From assembly GCF_040807025.1 (NCBI RefSeq), contig NC_090967.1, forward strand, positions 2,850,001 through 2,914,000: a DNA stretch of 64,000 bases. The letters run 5' to 3'. Position numbers and translations under genes: made by a program. Under the pieces are notes generated by a model that saw only the letters and a list, made by a program, of their open reading frames with translations, was not told the DNA's origin and ran no database searches. The stretch's first letter is position 1, and each line of letters opens with the position of its first letter. The stretch comes from Struthio camelus (taxonomy: Eukaryota; Chordata; Aves; Struthioniformes; Struthionidae). Shown piece after piece: positions 1 to 10,480 of this stretch.

Positions 1-499
1 CACACCAGTAACGTACGCTGTGGTCTTCCAAAGGCATTCAGGGATCCATATTTTCAGTGCTGGAGAGCCAGATTCCCCAGGGTTTGGTTCAGGGAACAGG
101 GTCAGACTTTCATCACAAGGGTACTGGGGTCCCTAATGCTGGGGCAGCACGTGCACATCCCCAGGCCCATGGTGATGGGTGCCAAGGAACTGGGGGCAGG
201 TGATGGAGCAGCCTCAGATGCTGCCTGGTCCTTGCCTCACCATGTGCACAGCACCCACCCAGCAGACACCACTCGACTCTGACGTGTCAGTGAATTCAGC
301 AGGAAAATGCAGCTGGTGCTGCCTGTGCCCAGGTGGGGGAAAGTGTTAAGAGCAGCTGAGAAGGGTAGGGGTTATGCAGCAGCCTGTGCATGGGGGTAAT
401 GTGGCCTTTAGCTCCCAGGAATCAAAGCAATAGAAAATAAAATCTAGCAGGTAGGCTGGTAAAGCAGGACCTGTTTTTGCAGGTGTTCCGGTTGCTGCT

Positions 500-522
500 T
501 GTGTGTGTGTCTGTGTGTGTGT
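500..522. repeat. TG microsatellite (interrupted)
   Basis: A run of GT dinucleotides is broken once by a CT step. It is a simple repeat with Z-DNA potential, and no function is implied. Confidence 0.85.
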
Positions 523-884
523 ACACTCATGTGGGAGGCTACTCTTGGAGGTGCTGCGGCAGTGTAACTGTGGACACTGGAGAGAGGTTGTCCACACTGG
601 AAAGCTGCAGAGCAGGAAAGATGCTGCTGAGTGCCCCTGAGAAGGGACCCTGCGTGTGTCCTTCCCAGCCAGAGCACAGCCTAGAGGGATGTGATTGGTG
701 AAGAAGGGTGTCACCACCAGCAAGGATGGCCCTGGAGAACAGGTTGGTGTTGCATTGTGCCAGGCAACACTTGGCATGCAGGACCTGGTGGGAAGCAGCT
801 CCTGTTGGCCCATCACTGGGTACCACCAGGCAGATGGACATGAGGAAGGGGAGATGGGGAGGAAGAGGTATACTGGCCCTTTAA

Positions 885-960
885 GAGAATAATTTCGGAG
901 CTGGCCTACTGAGTTATTGATTGGCGCTATGGTAACGTATATTAGATTATGTATGGCTGG
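885..960. promoter_or_regulatory. Possible conserved non-coding island
   Basis: A compact AT-richer segment sits between GC-rich flanks. It contains ATTGATTGG and GCTATGGTAAC (926-936), the reverse complement of an RFX X-box-like GTTACCATAGC. The same 11-mer occurs on the plus strand at 25302-25312. Regulatory function is inferred from composition and motif only. Confidence 0.3.
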
Positions 961-1949
961 AAACGTGTTGTGGACTGGGAGGCTTGTTTGGGAAGCCAGT
1001 ACTCTTCTTCTTGTAAACCAGCTCCCTGCAGAGGGTTTGGGTTGTGGAGGGTTTGTGGCGTGTCTGCTCAACCGTAGCTGAGGACGAGTTGCATGTGTGA
1101 GGCTGAGCCTGGACAAGGAGGGCCCGGGGATGCCTGCATGGAGCAAGGAGATGCTGTGGGAGGCTGCAACATGGGTCAGTGGGATCAGGCACACTGGGAC
1201 ACTGCTAGAGGTATCTTTGTCCTCTTTTGGGGCAAAGTCATAAATGCTGAAGAGTTCCCCTGAACGTTATCAGACAGTTGGAAATGCTCATGGAATTGGG
1301 TCAAAATTGTGAAAAACCTGCAGTTGGCCCCCTTTCCCTTTCCAAAACCCAACCAACGGCAATTTCTACTTCCCATTCTCACTTGGAAAAGGTGAAAAGT
1401 TTAGGAAAGAGAAAGGATCCAGCATCATCCATGTGCCTCATTAAATGAAACACTTTGTTTAACCCCGTAGCATGTTTCCTGCCCTGTCGGCTGGCTTTGG
1501 CTCGGCTGGGAGCGCAGCAACATTTTCTCTTTGATGTGAGGCAGTCTCCCTCCCAGGGGCTCCGGCTCAGCCCGTGAACTCCTGATCGATCCTCCATAAT
1601 ACAGCGTCTCACAAGACAGCAGCGGTGAGGACGTAGCCACGCTGTGGCTGGGGAGAGGCCGCCTGGGGAGGCGAGCTCAGCCCCGCGCCTGGTGGGCGCT
1701 GCCTTGGGTTTGGTGGTGCCCGAACACCTGGATCCCCTTCTTGCTTCTGACCTGGCCAAGTCGCTTTGCTCTTTTTTGCTCTATTTTGTTCCCCTTTTCA
1801 GAATGGAAGCTCCTTGGGGCATTGCATCTCCTGCTAGCGTCTCCACAGAGCCTGGCCCAGCAGGATCCTGGACTTGGAAAGTCCCTTAAAATGTTCTTGC
1901 AATTTGGATAGTTGCAACGCTCAGCTGCTCTAGACAGCTAAGTCAGTCA

Positions 1950-2035
1950 GGCCTTCAGCTTGGTGTTATTTAAGTGAGCTAGTAAAATACAATTATCATT
2001 GCCATGGCAAAGATTGGGCAGTCAGGTTTTGAGGG
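1950..2035. promoter_or_regulatory. Possible conserved non-coding island
   Basis: A short AT-rich island (TTATTTAAG, AATACAATTATC) ends in GCCATGGCAAAG, an X-box-like half palindrome. It is flanked by GC-rich sequence. Enhancer status is inference from base composition. Confidence 0.3.
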
Positions 2036-3779
2036 AGGCAGCTTTACCAGGCTGCTCTAGAGCTGCCTTTGCCAGCTGATGGCTTCTTGCAATCCAGGGT
2101 GCTTGGTGCTGAGCTGGCAGGGTTCGAACTTATCTCAGCCTTGCTTCTGGCTTGCAGGGGAGATGCCTTCCTGGCCCGTGTGATGGTTTTGTGCCCACAA
2201 GAAGTCTGCGTGGCCTGCATACAGGCAGCCCAGGTGTCCCTGCAGCTTGCACAAGTATGACAGCACCTGCAAATCCTGCAGCGAGGATCTGGGGTATTTT
2301 GGGCATGTGCATGTGTGTTCAGCTCTGCACGTGAGTGGGCTATCGCCCTGCCAGCTGCATAGCATTTGCAAAATCCCCTGCGTGACCTCACCAACACCTT
2401 CGCAGCCCCAAGCTGCCACTGAGTGTCTGCAGGCAGCTGCCTACCAACACGTGCAAACGAGACAGGCAGCAACTTTATCTGGGTAGATTGCACACAAACC
2501 TTTGATTTGCTCCAGAATGCTAAACCCCCAGCGAAAGCCTGGAGTGCTGCAAGCTGGCAGGTCCACGGGGCAGGAACGGGGCTCATCCTGCTTCAGCCGG
2601 CCAATTCTTTCCAAAAGACAACCCTGGAAGTCCGCAGCGCCACCCTGCATGTGGCAGGGCTGGGAGCTGAGCATGCCGTATTGATCCCACTGGCGCTGGG
2701 CCTTTCTCCATCCTCTTTCGGGGCTGACTGCAGCTGGCCGCAGGGCAGCTCGGCAAGGCAACGGACCGTGCCGCCATGCTTACAGCGCAGTCGGGGGTAT
2801 TGTGCCGGCGTAATTGGGCTTGGAAAATGAGACGCTTTGAAATCATTTAGAAGTGAGGAGGGAGCTGGGGAGAGGCAGCTGCTGGAGGAGCTGGGCCAGG
2901 AGGGATGAGCCCAGGGGAGGGTCAGGGAGCTGTGAGGCGCTGCTGAGAGTGGAGGTGTTTCTGGGTGTCTTCGAAGCAGCCTTGGTGCCCCGATGTCTGC
3001 ATTAACCAGGCCTGCTTCCCTCTTTTTCCACCCTGGTGCGGTAGGGAGGGTTTTGCCTGCTCGGAGCTGCTCTCATGGCACCCTGGTGCCAGCCAGCCGG
3101 CCCCAGTCTCTGCAGGCGCCTGTGCCCCTGGTGCAGAGCGTGGGCAGGGGTCCTTTGACCAGCTGCCTCTACACGGGGGCACCTGACTGTTTCCACTGCG
3201 GTGCTGCGACTGGTTAGGCCAGCGAAGCCGTGCGGGTCCTGGGATGCTGTTGAGGCCCTGGGTAGAGGCCAAGGACGAAGGGAAGGAGACAGGACCCTCG
3301 AAGGAGGAGGGGGTTTCCCTGGGCAGGAGCTGAACGAAGGAGGCTGCACACTGCTGGGGCCGTGGGAGACTTGTGCTGACTGGAGAGGGGAAGATCTGCC
3401 TTCGGCCCAGGGCCTGGGCAAGATTTGGGGCCGCTCCTTTAGCCCATTTTCTTTTTTGAAACGCAGGGAAACTGCTGGGGAAAGTCTTTGCTCCGGGTTC
3501 AGGTTCTCACTGCCTGGGATGCCCTGCAGTCCCATGGCATGGGGAGCGCATATGTGACGTGGGAATACGCCAAATGTCATGGAGCAATGTGGATGGGGTG
3601 AGCTGGTGGAGGAGGAGAGAGGAGCAGGGCCGGCTTGCTGCAGGGAACACTGAAAGGTCTCAGCCCAGGGATGGTGCAGGGGAATTGGGGAAAAACCTGG
3701 ACGTTTCCCAGCCGGCTGCTTTTTGCATCTGGCATGAGCACTCATGGCTGGCAGTTCAGCTGCGAGAGGCTATCTTTGC

Positions 3780-3862
3780 GTCCGGCAGCCACCAGGTATT
3801 GAGACATTTCACTTGGAGGCAATTATCAACGATTGTTCCCATGCTAACTATGCCATCGCCGT
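3780..3862. promoter_or_regulatory. Possible conserved non-coding island
   Basis: The segment contains TTCACTT, CAATTATCAACGATTGTT (SOX- and homeodomain-like words) and lies directly upstream of a long pyrimidine tract. It is unusually free of the GC-rich filler of its flanks. Conservation is untested. Confidence 0.3.
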
Positions 3863-3865
3863 CTT

Positions 3866-3923
3866 ATCCTCCCTCTCCTTCTCTTTCTTTTTTTTTTTTT
3901 CCTTTTTTTCTTTTTTTTTTCCC
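3866..3923. repeat. Polypyrimidine/poly-T tract
   Basis: About 58 bases are almost purely C and T, with T runs of 13, 7 and 10. It is not followed by an AG-exon arrangement that I can support, so it is listed as low-complexity sequence rather than a splice signal. A T-rich tract can also be the reverse-complemented tail of an old retroposon, but no body is recognisable next to it. Confidence 0.85.
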
Positions 3924-4110
3924 AATGTAACATAAAAATGTATCGATTGCTCAGCCAGGCTCTCGGAGCATGCGTGCAGTGGGAGGGAGGACGGATGCAG
4001 CCATCAGGACTGGCAGAAATGTCACCAACTGAAGCACATGTGACACTGCCAGTTTTGAATCATTTCTATTTGCCGTCTGAAACCGGAAACTGGCCCTTTG
4101 GGTCACACAC

Positions 4111-4146
4111 GGGGCAAATTTTCAAGTTTTGCCCCAAGTTTGGGGC
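4111..4146. other. Two overlapping, mutually exclusive hairpins
   Basis: GGGGCAAA (4111-4118) pairs with TTTGCCCC (4128-4135). The second arm overlaps GCCCCAAGTTTGGGGC (4131-4146), which folds on itself with 7-bp arms and a 2-base loop. The two folds compete for the same GCCCC. This is seen directly in sequence; any role in DNA or RNA is unknown, and it may be a trace of an old inverted-repeat element. Confidence 0.5.
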
Positions 4147-4929
4147 TTCTCAGAGGCCTGAAGCTATTCAGAGATGGGCTGCCTAGGGGCAGGTTGGGTT
4201 TTCTAGTTAAAGCCTCAAGTCCTGGAGTCATGGGAAATCTTGGAAGGTTTTTAAAGTGTATATATGTCAAGCTTTCTTGTATTCAGGGAACTGCCAGAGC
4301 AGTCACTTTAAAGGCATATATTGTGTTTGGAAAACTCATGACTATCAGAGTAACCTACCAGGTTTGCATGTTCACAGGTGCATGTTTGCTTCCCAGCTGC
4401 TGGTCCCTGCCCGTTGCAGTTATTAGCTCCAGAGGCCTTGGGCAATTCCCTTTGAACCCCAAATGCTTGTGCAAGGTATTGATCCTCTCTTGTACCCCCT
4501 CATTTATTTTTTTCTTGTTTTAATTCTCACCCTCAAGGCTGCTGTAGGAAGCATGTCCTGCACGCAGGCTGGCTCCGAGGAGATCACTGTGCTGGCTGCT
4601 CTAGGGGCAGCAAGAAGAGATTTAAGGAAAAAGTGAAAGAAAATAAGAAAAATCATCCCAGTTTCCGTCTGACAAGTGTATGCAAACACATGTGGATGCA
4701 CACAGATGGCCTGCTTCAACCACCCTAAACCTTCACGTGTCCCAGGAAGCCGTGCTGCGCCCCCAGAGCTGGCAGCCGTGCCAGGGTCCCTTTGCTTGCC
4801 CACTGGTGGTGGTTGCTGCTGCTGCGCGGGCACTGGGTTGGGGGTGAGAGGAGAGGACAAAGCTGGGGTGATGGATGGGGTAAGGTGTTCGCGCTTGGCT
4901 TGCCAGTGCATCTCCAATATGCAGCTTGG

Positions 4930-5000
4930 AGCACTCGCCAATCAATTAAGCCAACGCGCTTGGACTCCTTCAGATCTATTTAAAGAGTCTGTCTGGCCCT
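4930..5000. promoter_or_regulatory. Possible conserved non-coding island
   Basis: Contains CAATCAATTAAG and TCTATTTAAAGAG in an AT-rich pocket between GC-rich flanks, a composition seen repeatedly in this window. The assignment is weak and rests on motif content alone. Confidence 0.3.
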
Positions 5001-8000
5001 GAAAGGGAGAAGCTGCTAATAACTCTCTGTCGCCCTTCTCTCCTCCCCTCTGCCTCACTCCTTCGCTCCCGGGCAAGTGGTCTGGTAACCTCGGCGGGAA
5101 GTACCCCGCAGCGTAGTACCCCCAAGCAGGAGAGGAAGGGATGCCCTCATGGGGGGTCACCTCTGCTTCCACGTGGCCTCCATGCTGGGGATGAGCCAGC
5201 CTTTCTTGGACGTCCCCAAGGGCCCAGCGCTGCTCTGGGATGCTACCTGGTTCCGCCGGGGCAAGGGGACAACCACCATGCTGTCCCTCCACTCTCGTCC
5301 CTGAACAGCGAGGGGTTAATCTTGAATGACTGTCTGCTTCCTGGAAGAGAGAAAAGCTTGGGGGGAGCGAGGCTATCCTGGGCAATGGAGACACAGCCCT
5401 AATTTTAGCTGTCAGTGCAATGGATGTGCTGGTCTCAGCGTGCATATGAAGCATGGTCCATCCCACAGATCTCTCCCCTCACATCCCTCTCTCTGCCTCC
5501 TTGCCCAGCACCTGAGCACAGGATGGGCAGGAGGCAACTCTCAGGGTCTAATCCTGCTCCCACAGGTGTCTTCTGCCTCCTGTGCAAAATATTCCCCTCC
5601 ATCCCGATGTCCCCCAAGAAGGGCTGCCTTGCCCTGGGGACATTCACCCTCTGAGCATGCTGCTGCCTCTGCCCACTCCTGATGCAGTGCTGCCCCGCTG
5701 GTGACAGTGACTGCAGCAGGAAGGTGCTGCACCGCAGCCAGGTCCAGGTGAAGGGTCCTCGCCATCCTGCTCCTGTGTGGGCACAGTAAGGGCAGGGCTC
5801 ACTGAGAAGGCAATGGTGTGGGGTGACTCTGGACCTAATGTGGGGCTGACTGAACTGCAAGGCACCTGGAGACTGGGCGGCTCCAAAACTAGTCGACTTC
5901 AGGGGTTTCTGGAGAAGCTGCCTCCTTTTTTTTTGTCTTGTTGAGAGAATCTGGCAGCTCCAGACAGAGAGGGGCATTAAGGAAAACAAATGGGCCAGAG
6001 TTAAGAGAGAGAAACCCTGATAAGGCTGCATTTGTCAAGATCCATATTGGCATGTGGCCCATCTCTCAGCAGCCCATTATACCTGAAAATAGAAATAGGT
6101 GAACGTAATCAAAAGCGAGCAGAGGAGGAGGGAGACAGAGTGATGAAGAGGAGAGACGGGGACAGGAGAGGTAAGAGCTACTCTCAGTGTGCTCAGCAAA
6201 AGGCATCCACTGCTGCCGTGGCATCGGTGTGGGAAACAGGGCTGAGCCGCCCGGGGAGGGCAGGAACCATCCCCACAGGGCAGAGACAGGTGACTCTGGC
6301 AGGTTAGCAGAGCTGGGGCTTTGCAAGACCACCCCTCACCTACAAAATGCAGCAGCCTCAGTCTGTGTGTCACAAGCATCAAAGGGCCACCAAGATATAG
6401 GGATCCATGCAGACCCTGGCCAGGGACCCCAGTAGTGAACAGGAACCCTGGTAGGGTCCTAGGGTCTCCCCAGCGTGACCACCATCCCTGAGCTCAGTCT
6501 GACTTTAATTTTGTCCGAATTGGCTCAGGAGTGGAACATCAGCTCGTGGGGCCAGCATGGATGGTGAAGCTTTCAAGGCTGGTGAGGTTTGACGCGAAGC
6601 CGTCCATGCAGCGGTGGTGTGTCCGGGCTGTGGCACGTGTCCGGGAGGCACTGTGGGGTGGCAGCACTCCCTTCCCTTTTGTTCACCTGGAGTGGAGACG
6701 AACACAGTGCAGCGATTTCTGTGAGCAGGACAGTGATACACAGAGATTTGCTGTCAGTGCGCCGCAGCAGGGTGATTCTTGCCCCAGCCATCCCCAAGGT
6801 GTCAGCAGCTCAGTCTGCCCCATCCCCCTGTCCACCCCAGCATCCACGACCTGCTGGCACCAGCACCGGGAGTGACAATGCAGGGAGATAGCTGGGGACC
6901 CCATGGTGGCTGGAACAGCTGAGCTGTTCCTTGGGTGCCAGGCCAGGAGGGACATGATGGTCCCCTGCTCCCCATGGCAGTGCATCGAGTGGCGGCTGCT
7001 GATCAAGTGCCTCGGTTGCCATCGAGTTGACCTTGGCAGTATAAATGGGAATGGATCATCCGTGGGAAGGGAGCAAGGAGGAGGGAGATAAAGCCAAGGG
7101 AAGTGGCCGGTAATCAGAAGTGCCAAGAGTGCCCCGTAAGTGTTTGTTTCAGATCTGAGAGCAGTATGGATTTTTGGCTCCAGGGCAATTGGTGCTGCAA
7201 AGCCAGGAGGAGGAGGAGGCTGGAGGAAAGAAGGGTCAGCCGCCTGGGTCAGAGTAATGCCTATCGATTATGCCGAGTGTGTGATCTTCCCTGGGAACAG
7301 CTCTTGCTTTCTGGGGTCTCCTTTCTCTCCTGCCCAATGTGGAGAGAGGGTTAGAAACTCTTTGTCTTTCGGGGACAGCATCCAGCAGGACCCAGCCCCA
7401 GTGACATGCTGGGCGAAACGGGGCTCCATGGTCATCCCCACTTGCCCACACCATCTCCAGTTGTCTGGAGGGGCCAGTCCCTGCAAATACCCCGTCAAGA
7501 GGAAACTGCAGGGCCACCAAATTTCCTCTGGTCATCCCAGCCACAGCCTCTTTCTCTGCCAACTCTTCTCGCCACACCATTTTGGCCAGCCAAGGCCCAA
7601 GTTGCTTGCCTGCAAGGCCATGACTCACTGCTAATCCCTGGGAAGGGATCTCTTGTTGGCATTGTTTGACCCAATGCACATCTCTGCAGTCCAGTGCAGA
7701 TGGAGATGCATCCCCCCAAAACCTCTGCTGAACAGCGATTTTGCAAGCCCTGTTCATCAGGCGTCCCAATTGAGATGGTCCTGGCAAACTCCTGGGCAAC
7801 TCTGACCTCTCCTGAAGGAGCTGGGATCACAGCGTGGCCACATCTGCCTTCACTCCCTGGATCTGCCCCCTTCCCCACCAGAGTGTGGGTCCCTCACCTG
7901 CAGAGTCATTCCTCTGCTGCTCTGCAGTGTGGGGATAAATGTAGCTGGGGGGACAAGAGCAAAGAGGAAAGCTAGCTCCTTGTTTGGTTTTAAAATCTCT

Positions 8001-8104
8001 GTTGATCCGGGGGGTGTCAAACATGGTCGGGTGGCTGCAACGTCCCCGGGGGGGCAGATAACTGCCTCTGTCAGTCCTCAGCTCAGCAATGAATCGCTTC
8101 AGAC

Positions 8105-8180
8105 AGGGCTGCTGGGTCCTGAAGCTAAGCAGAAGAGCCCTGGATCAACATCTGGATGGGAGACAACAGCACTCTGCTAC
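8105..8180 (+). repeat. 5S rRNA-derived SINE remnant (AmnSINE1-like)
   Basis: The words GAAGCTAAGCAG (8121-8132) and CATCTGGATGGGAGAC (8149-8164) occur in the order and spacing of the internal promoter half of vertebrate 5S rRNA, joined by a degenerate version of the sequence between them. The 5' half of 5S is missing or decayed, and the segment after the GGGAGAC word does not continue cleanly as 5S. A truncated 5S-headed SINE of the SINE3/AmnSINE1 type is therefore more likely than a 5S gene, but a 5S pseudogene is the alternative. It sits about 320 bp upstream of the island at 8495-8785. Confidence 0.6.
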
Positions 8181-8369
8181 CTTCTCTACTTTACTCATGG
8201 CAACAAGTGCTGGGGAAGCACTGGAAGGAGAGAGAGGCCAGCACAAGCTGTGGCCAAGCACAGCCCTGCGGAGCCCTAAAGACAGGTGAGCGCTCTGGAG
8301 AGCAAGATCTGAGCTTGCCTCTGGCTCTCTCCCTTCCTTGGAGCAAGGAGCAGGACGAGCCCTTAAGCT

Positions 8370-8515
8370 CAGACATCAGCAGCAGAGCTGCACACCTAAC
8401 CTCTTCTCTCTCCTTGCCTTCTCCCCTCCATCTTTCCATCCTCTCCTTACATCCCCAGCTCCTCTGCATCCCCCTCCGTGCTCCAGCTCTCCTCTCTTGA
8501 TCCCCTCATTATCTG
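8370..8515. repeat. Pyrimidine-rich low-complexity tract
   Basis: A CT-rich stretch (CTCTTCTCTCTCC, CTTCTCCCCTCC and similar) runs into the AT-rich island that follows. No exon with matching splice sites is recognisable downstream. Confidence 0.6.
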
Positions 8516-8785
8516 CAACACGAAAAGTGTTTTGAAACCTTTGCAGTGGGGCGTCTCTCTCACACCCCCCACCCCAGCCGCCGCCACTTTTCCCGTCATG
8601 CTCATTAGAGCCTTGAGTATCAATCAGGCAGGCAGAGATGAAAGCCAGCTGGGGATACATTACAACACCTTGGAAAGGGATAAAAGGGCCTCTTTAGTCC
8701 TAACAAACCTCTCGAAGCCGAAATGCATACGGACGCAAGCCTCGTGCAAGCTGCCTTTCATCTTAATTTTCTCCTTTTGGGCTGT
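8495..8785. promoter_or_regulatory. Candidate conserved non-coding element
   Basis: About 290 bp differ from their flanks: many TAAT-, ATTA- and ATCA-like words (CTCATTATCTG, GCTCATTAGAG, GTATCAATCAGGC), a GGATAAAAGGGCC word near 8678, and rare CpG-containing words (CGAAGCCGAAATGCATACGG) that look selectively retained in a CpG-depleted genome. No frame is maintained across it. I infer a developmental enhancer; a cross-species alignment would decide. Confidence 0.45.
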
Positions 8786-10289
8786 TTGTCTCTTGCCCCC
8801 CATGGCAGGACACGGCCATCTGGGAGATCTCATGTGGGTGGCAGGCCCTGAGCAGGCTCCTGCCCTGGGGGAGCACCTCAAGATGCCCCTGGGCCGGGTG
8901 GTGCACGATGCTGTACAGATCAAGACTGAAGAGTCAGAGCATGCAGGAGGCCAAGGGCCCCCGGGGTGCCACCTGCAGTCTGACCACTAGCAGGTTGCTT
9001 TGCAGGCATCAAGGCAGAGAAAAAGGACTCTAGCTCAGTAAGGGTGTATCCCCAAGGCACAAATGCGCATTGGGAATGTTCTGCACAACTAGAAAACTGT
9101 TTCCTGGATGTCAACAGTGTCAAATTTCTTTGGCAGGGAGGTGGATTTCGCTTTGCCTTTCTGTCCTTTCCAGTATCAGGAGGCCGAGAGGATGACCCAA
9201 ACCATGCCACCACCAAGTCCATGGCCACCCCTGAGTGCGGTGTTGGGCCCTTCCTGGCTCCTGGGATACCTCCTCCAGAGGGAGGTGGTAGGCTTAGGCC
9301 CTAGCTAGGTTGTGCTGTGCCATAGATTTTAAATTTAGAAATTGTTCAGATTTGTACTTTGAAAAAAATCCATGGGGCATTAAATATTTACAGAAAATCA
9401 GCAGCTATGTAAATAATAGAAAAAGCCAATATTCTGAGAGTGGACCAGTTTTCAATAAATTTGAAAATTTTATGATATTGTTATTATTATTTATTGCCTA
9501 TTTTATTTGTCAGTGTCTCTTTTCACAGGCCACATGGATCTGGGCATTTCACCAAGTTGCCCAAACTCAGAGTCTGGACTTCCACTGCGGGGAGAGGCTG
9601 GCTCTGCTCAGTGTTACCGCTACCTACCACAACCGGTCTCAGGGTCTGTACTGAGATCAGGCCCTCTCGCCACACAGATGAGCCTTTCCTCAGCAGTGAG
9701 CTTCAGAGCATGGCTTGCTCCGAGATGCTTCCTGCCATTGCCTGTTTTGAGGCAATACTTGGACGTAGTGCAGCTCCCTCCAAGCTGTCCTGAGGGCCAG
9801 GACACTGCTTGAACTGCAAAAAAAGCTCAAGAAGCAGCAGGAAAATTTGTGCTCATCTGCAAAGATGAAGCCGCTTGGGAGCATTTGTGGCTAAAGGGAG
9901 GCACCGAAAGGCGACTTGGAGTTCGCCAGAGCCTTGGCCTGGCTCTTTCAGCTGAAGCGTTGCATTAAAACTTGCCGGCTTGCAGGGAGCCCCCTAGCTG
10001 GGCTCCCACCCCAGCCACCTTCACCCATGTCCACACTCTCCCAAGGCCTTCTTAACACCCCATATCTTTACCCAGTACCTACTGACGGCTTCCTTGGAGC
10101 AGGGACCCACATTTGCTGCAGGAGCCCCAGGCACATGCACTGCCCACTTTGCAGGCTGCAATCCTGAGCGTGGCTTATGCTGGGGGAAGTGGTGGTGTCA
10201 CGTCCTTGCCAGGAGGGGACCAAGGTGCAGTGGGAGCAGCACGTGGGTGGCGAGCTGCAGAGGGTGAAGGCGACGGAGCACCTACTCTA
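8786..10289. other. Non-coding stretch, no exon recognised
   Basis: No gene is recognised. An AT-rich segment at 9310-9510 contains a short TTA-type microsatellite near 9479-9495; it reads as low-complexity or an old unclassifiable repeat. The rest is unremarkable. Confidence 0.5.
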
Positions 10290-10480
10290 ATGGGATCCTC
10301 TCCACAAGTAATTAAGCCTCAGCTAATGCTAACCGTAATGTGATGTATGTATGCCTTTAACTAATCATTTATTAGCCTCGTTGATGGTTTGTCAATATTA
10401 ATTCATTTATTTAAACAACTCCAAGCTGTAATGAAGATGTTTGCTTTAAGGGGGAAAAAAGAGATGGAGCTGCCAGGAGA
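10290..10480. promoter_or_regulatory. Candidate conserved non-coding element with homeodomain sites
   Basis: This is one of the strongest islands. It contains TAATTA (10309-10314), the inverted pair CTAATCATTTATTAG (10361-10375, TAAT and ATTA 5 bp apart), TCAATATTAATTC and TTTATTTAAAC, all within about 150 bp and bordered by GC-rich sequence on both sides. It carries no open frame with coding character and no recognisable transposon body. Homeodomain-bound enhancer function is inference. Confidence 0.5.

Larger units (their letters stand above)
1..3865. other. Non-coding stretch, no exon recognised
   Basis: I see no supportable gene here. Long open frames exist on the minus strand (346-1194 and 3002-3745), but they are compositionally random and overlap frames on the other strand. 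The stretch is mostly GC-rich unique-looking sequence. It holds a TG microsatellite (500-522), an AT-richer island around 885-960 with an X-box-like word on the minus strand (926-936), a second island at 1950-2035 and a third at 3780-3862. A moderate concentration of CpG occurs near 1560-1700 but falls short of a convincing CpG island. Confidence 0.6.
3924..8094. other. Non-coding stretch, no exon recognised
   Basis: No gene is supportable. The stretch holds a nested hairpin region (4111-4146), an island at 4930-5000 with CAATCAATTAAG and TCTATTTAAAGAG, and otherwise GC-rich sequence with short CT and CA runs. The minus-strand frame at 5435-6031 (198 codons) has no domain and crosses a T-rich run at 5925-5934, so I treat it as chance. 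Confidence 0.55.

Noticed and set aside
346..1194. 282-codon minus-strand open frame
   Set aside because: Translation is low-complexity in P, S, H and T with a TG microsatellite inside; several competing frames cover the same DNA.
1560..1700. CpG-island promoter
   Set aside because: CpG density rises only modestly and over too short a span, with no exon-like sequence nearby.
3002..3745. 247-codon minus-strand open frame
   Set aside because: No recognisable domain; plus-strand frames cover the same segment.
8105..8180. Functional 5S rRNA gene
   Set aside because: Only the 3' internal-promoter half is recognisable, with several mismatches and no T-run terminator at the right place. A SINE or pseudogene remnant fits better.
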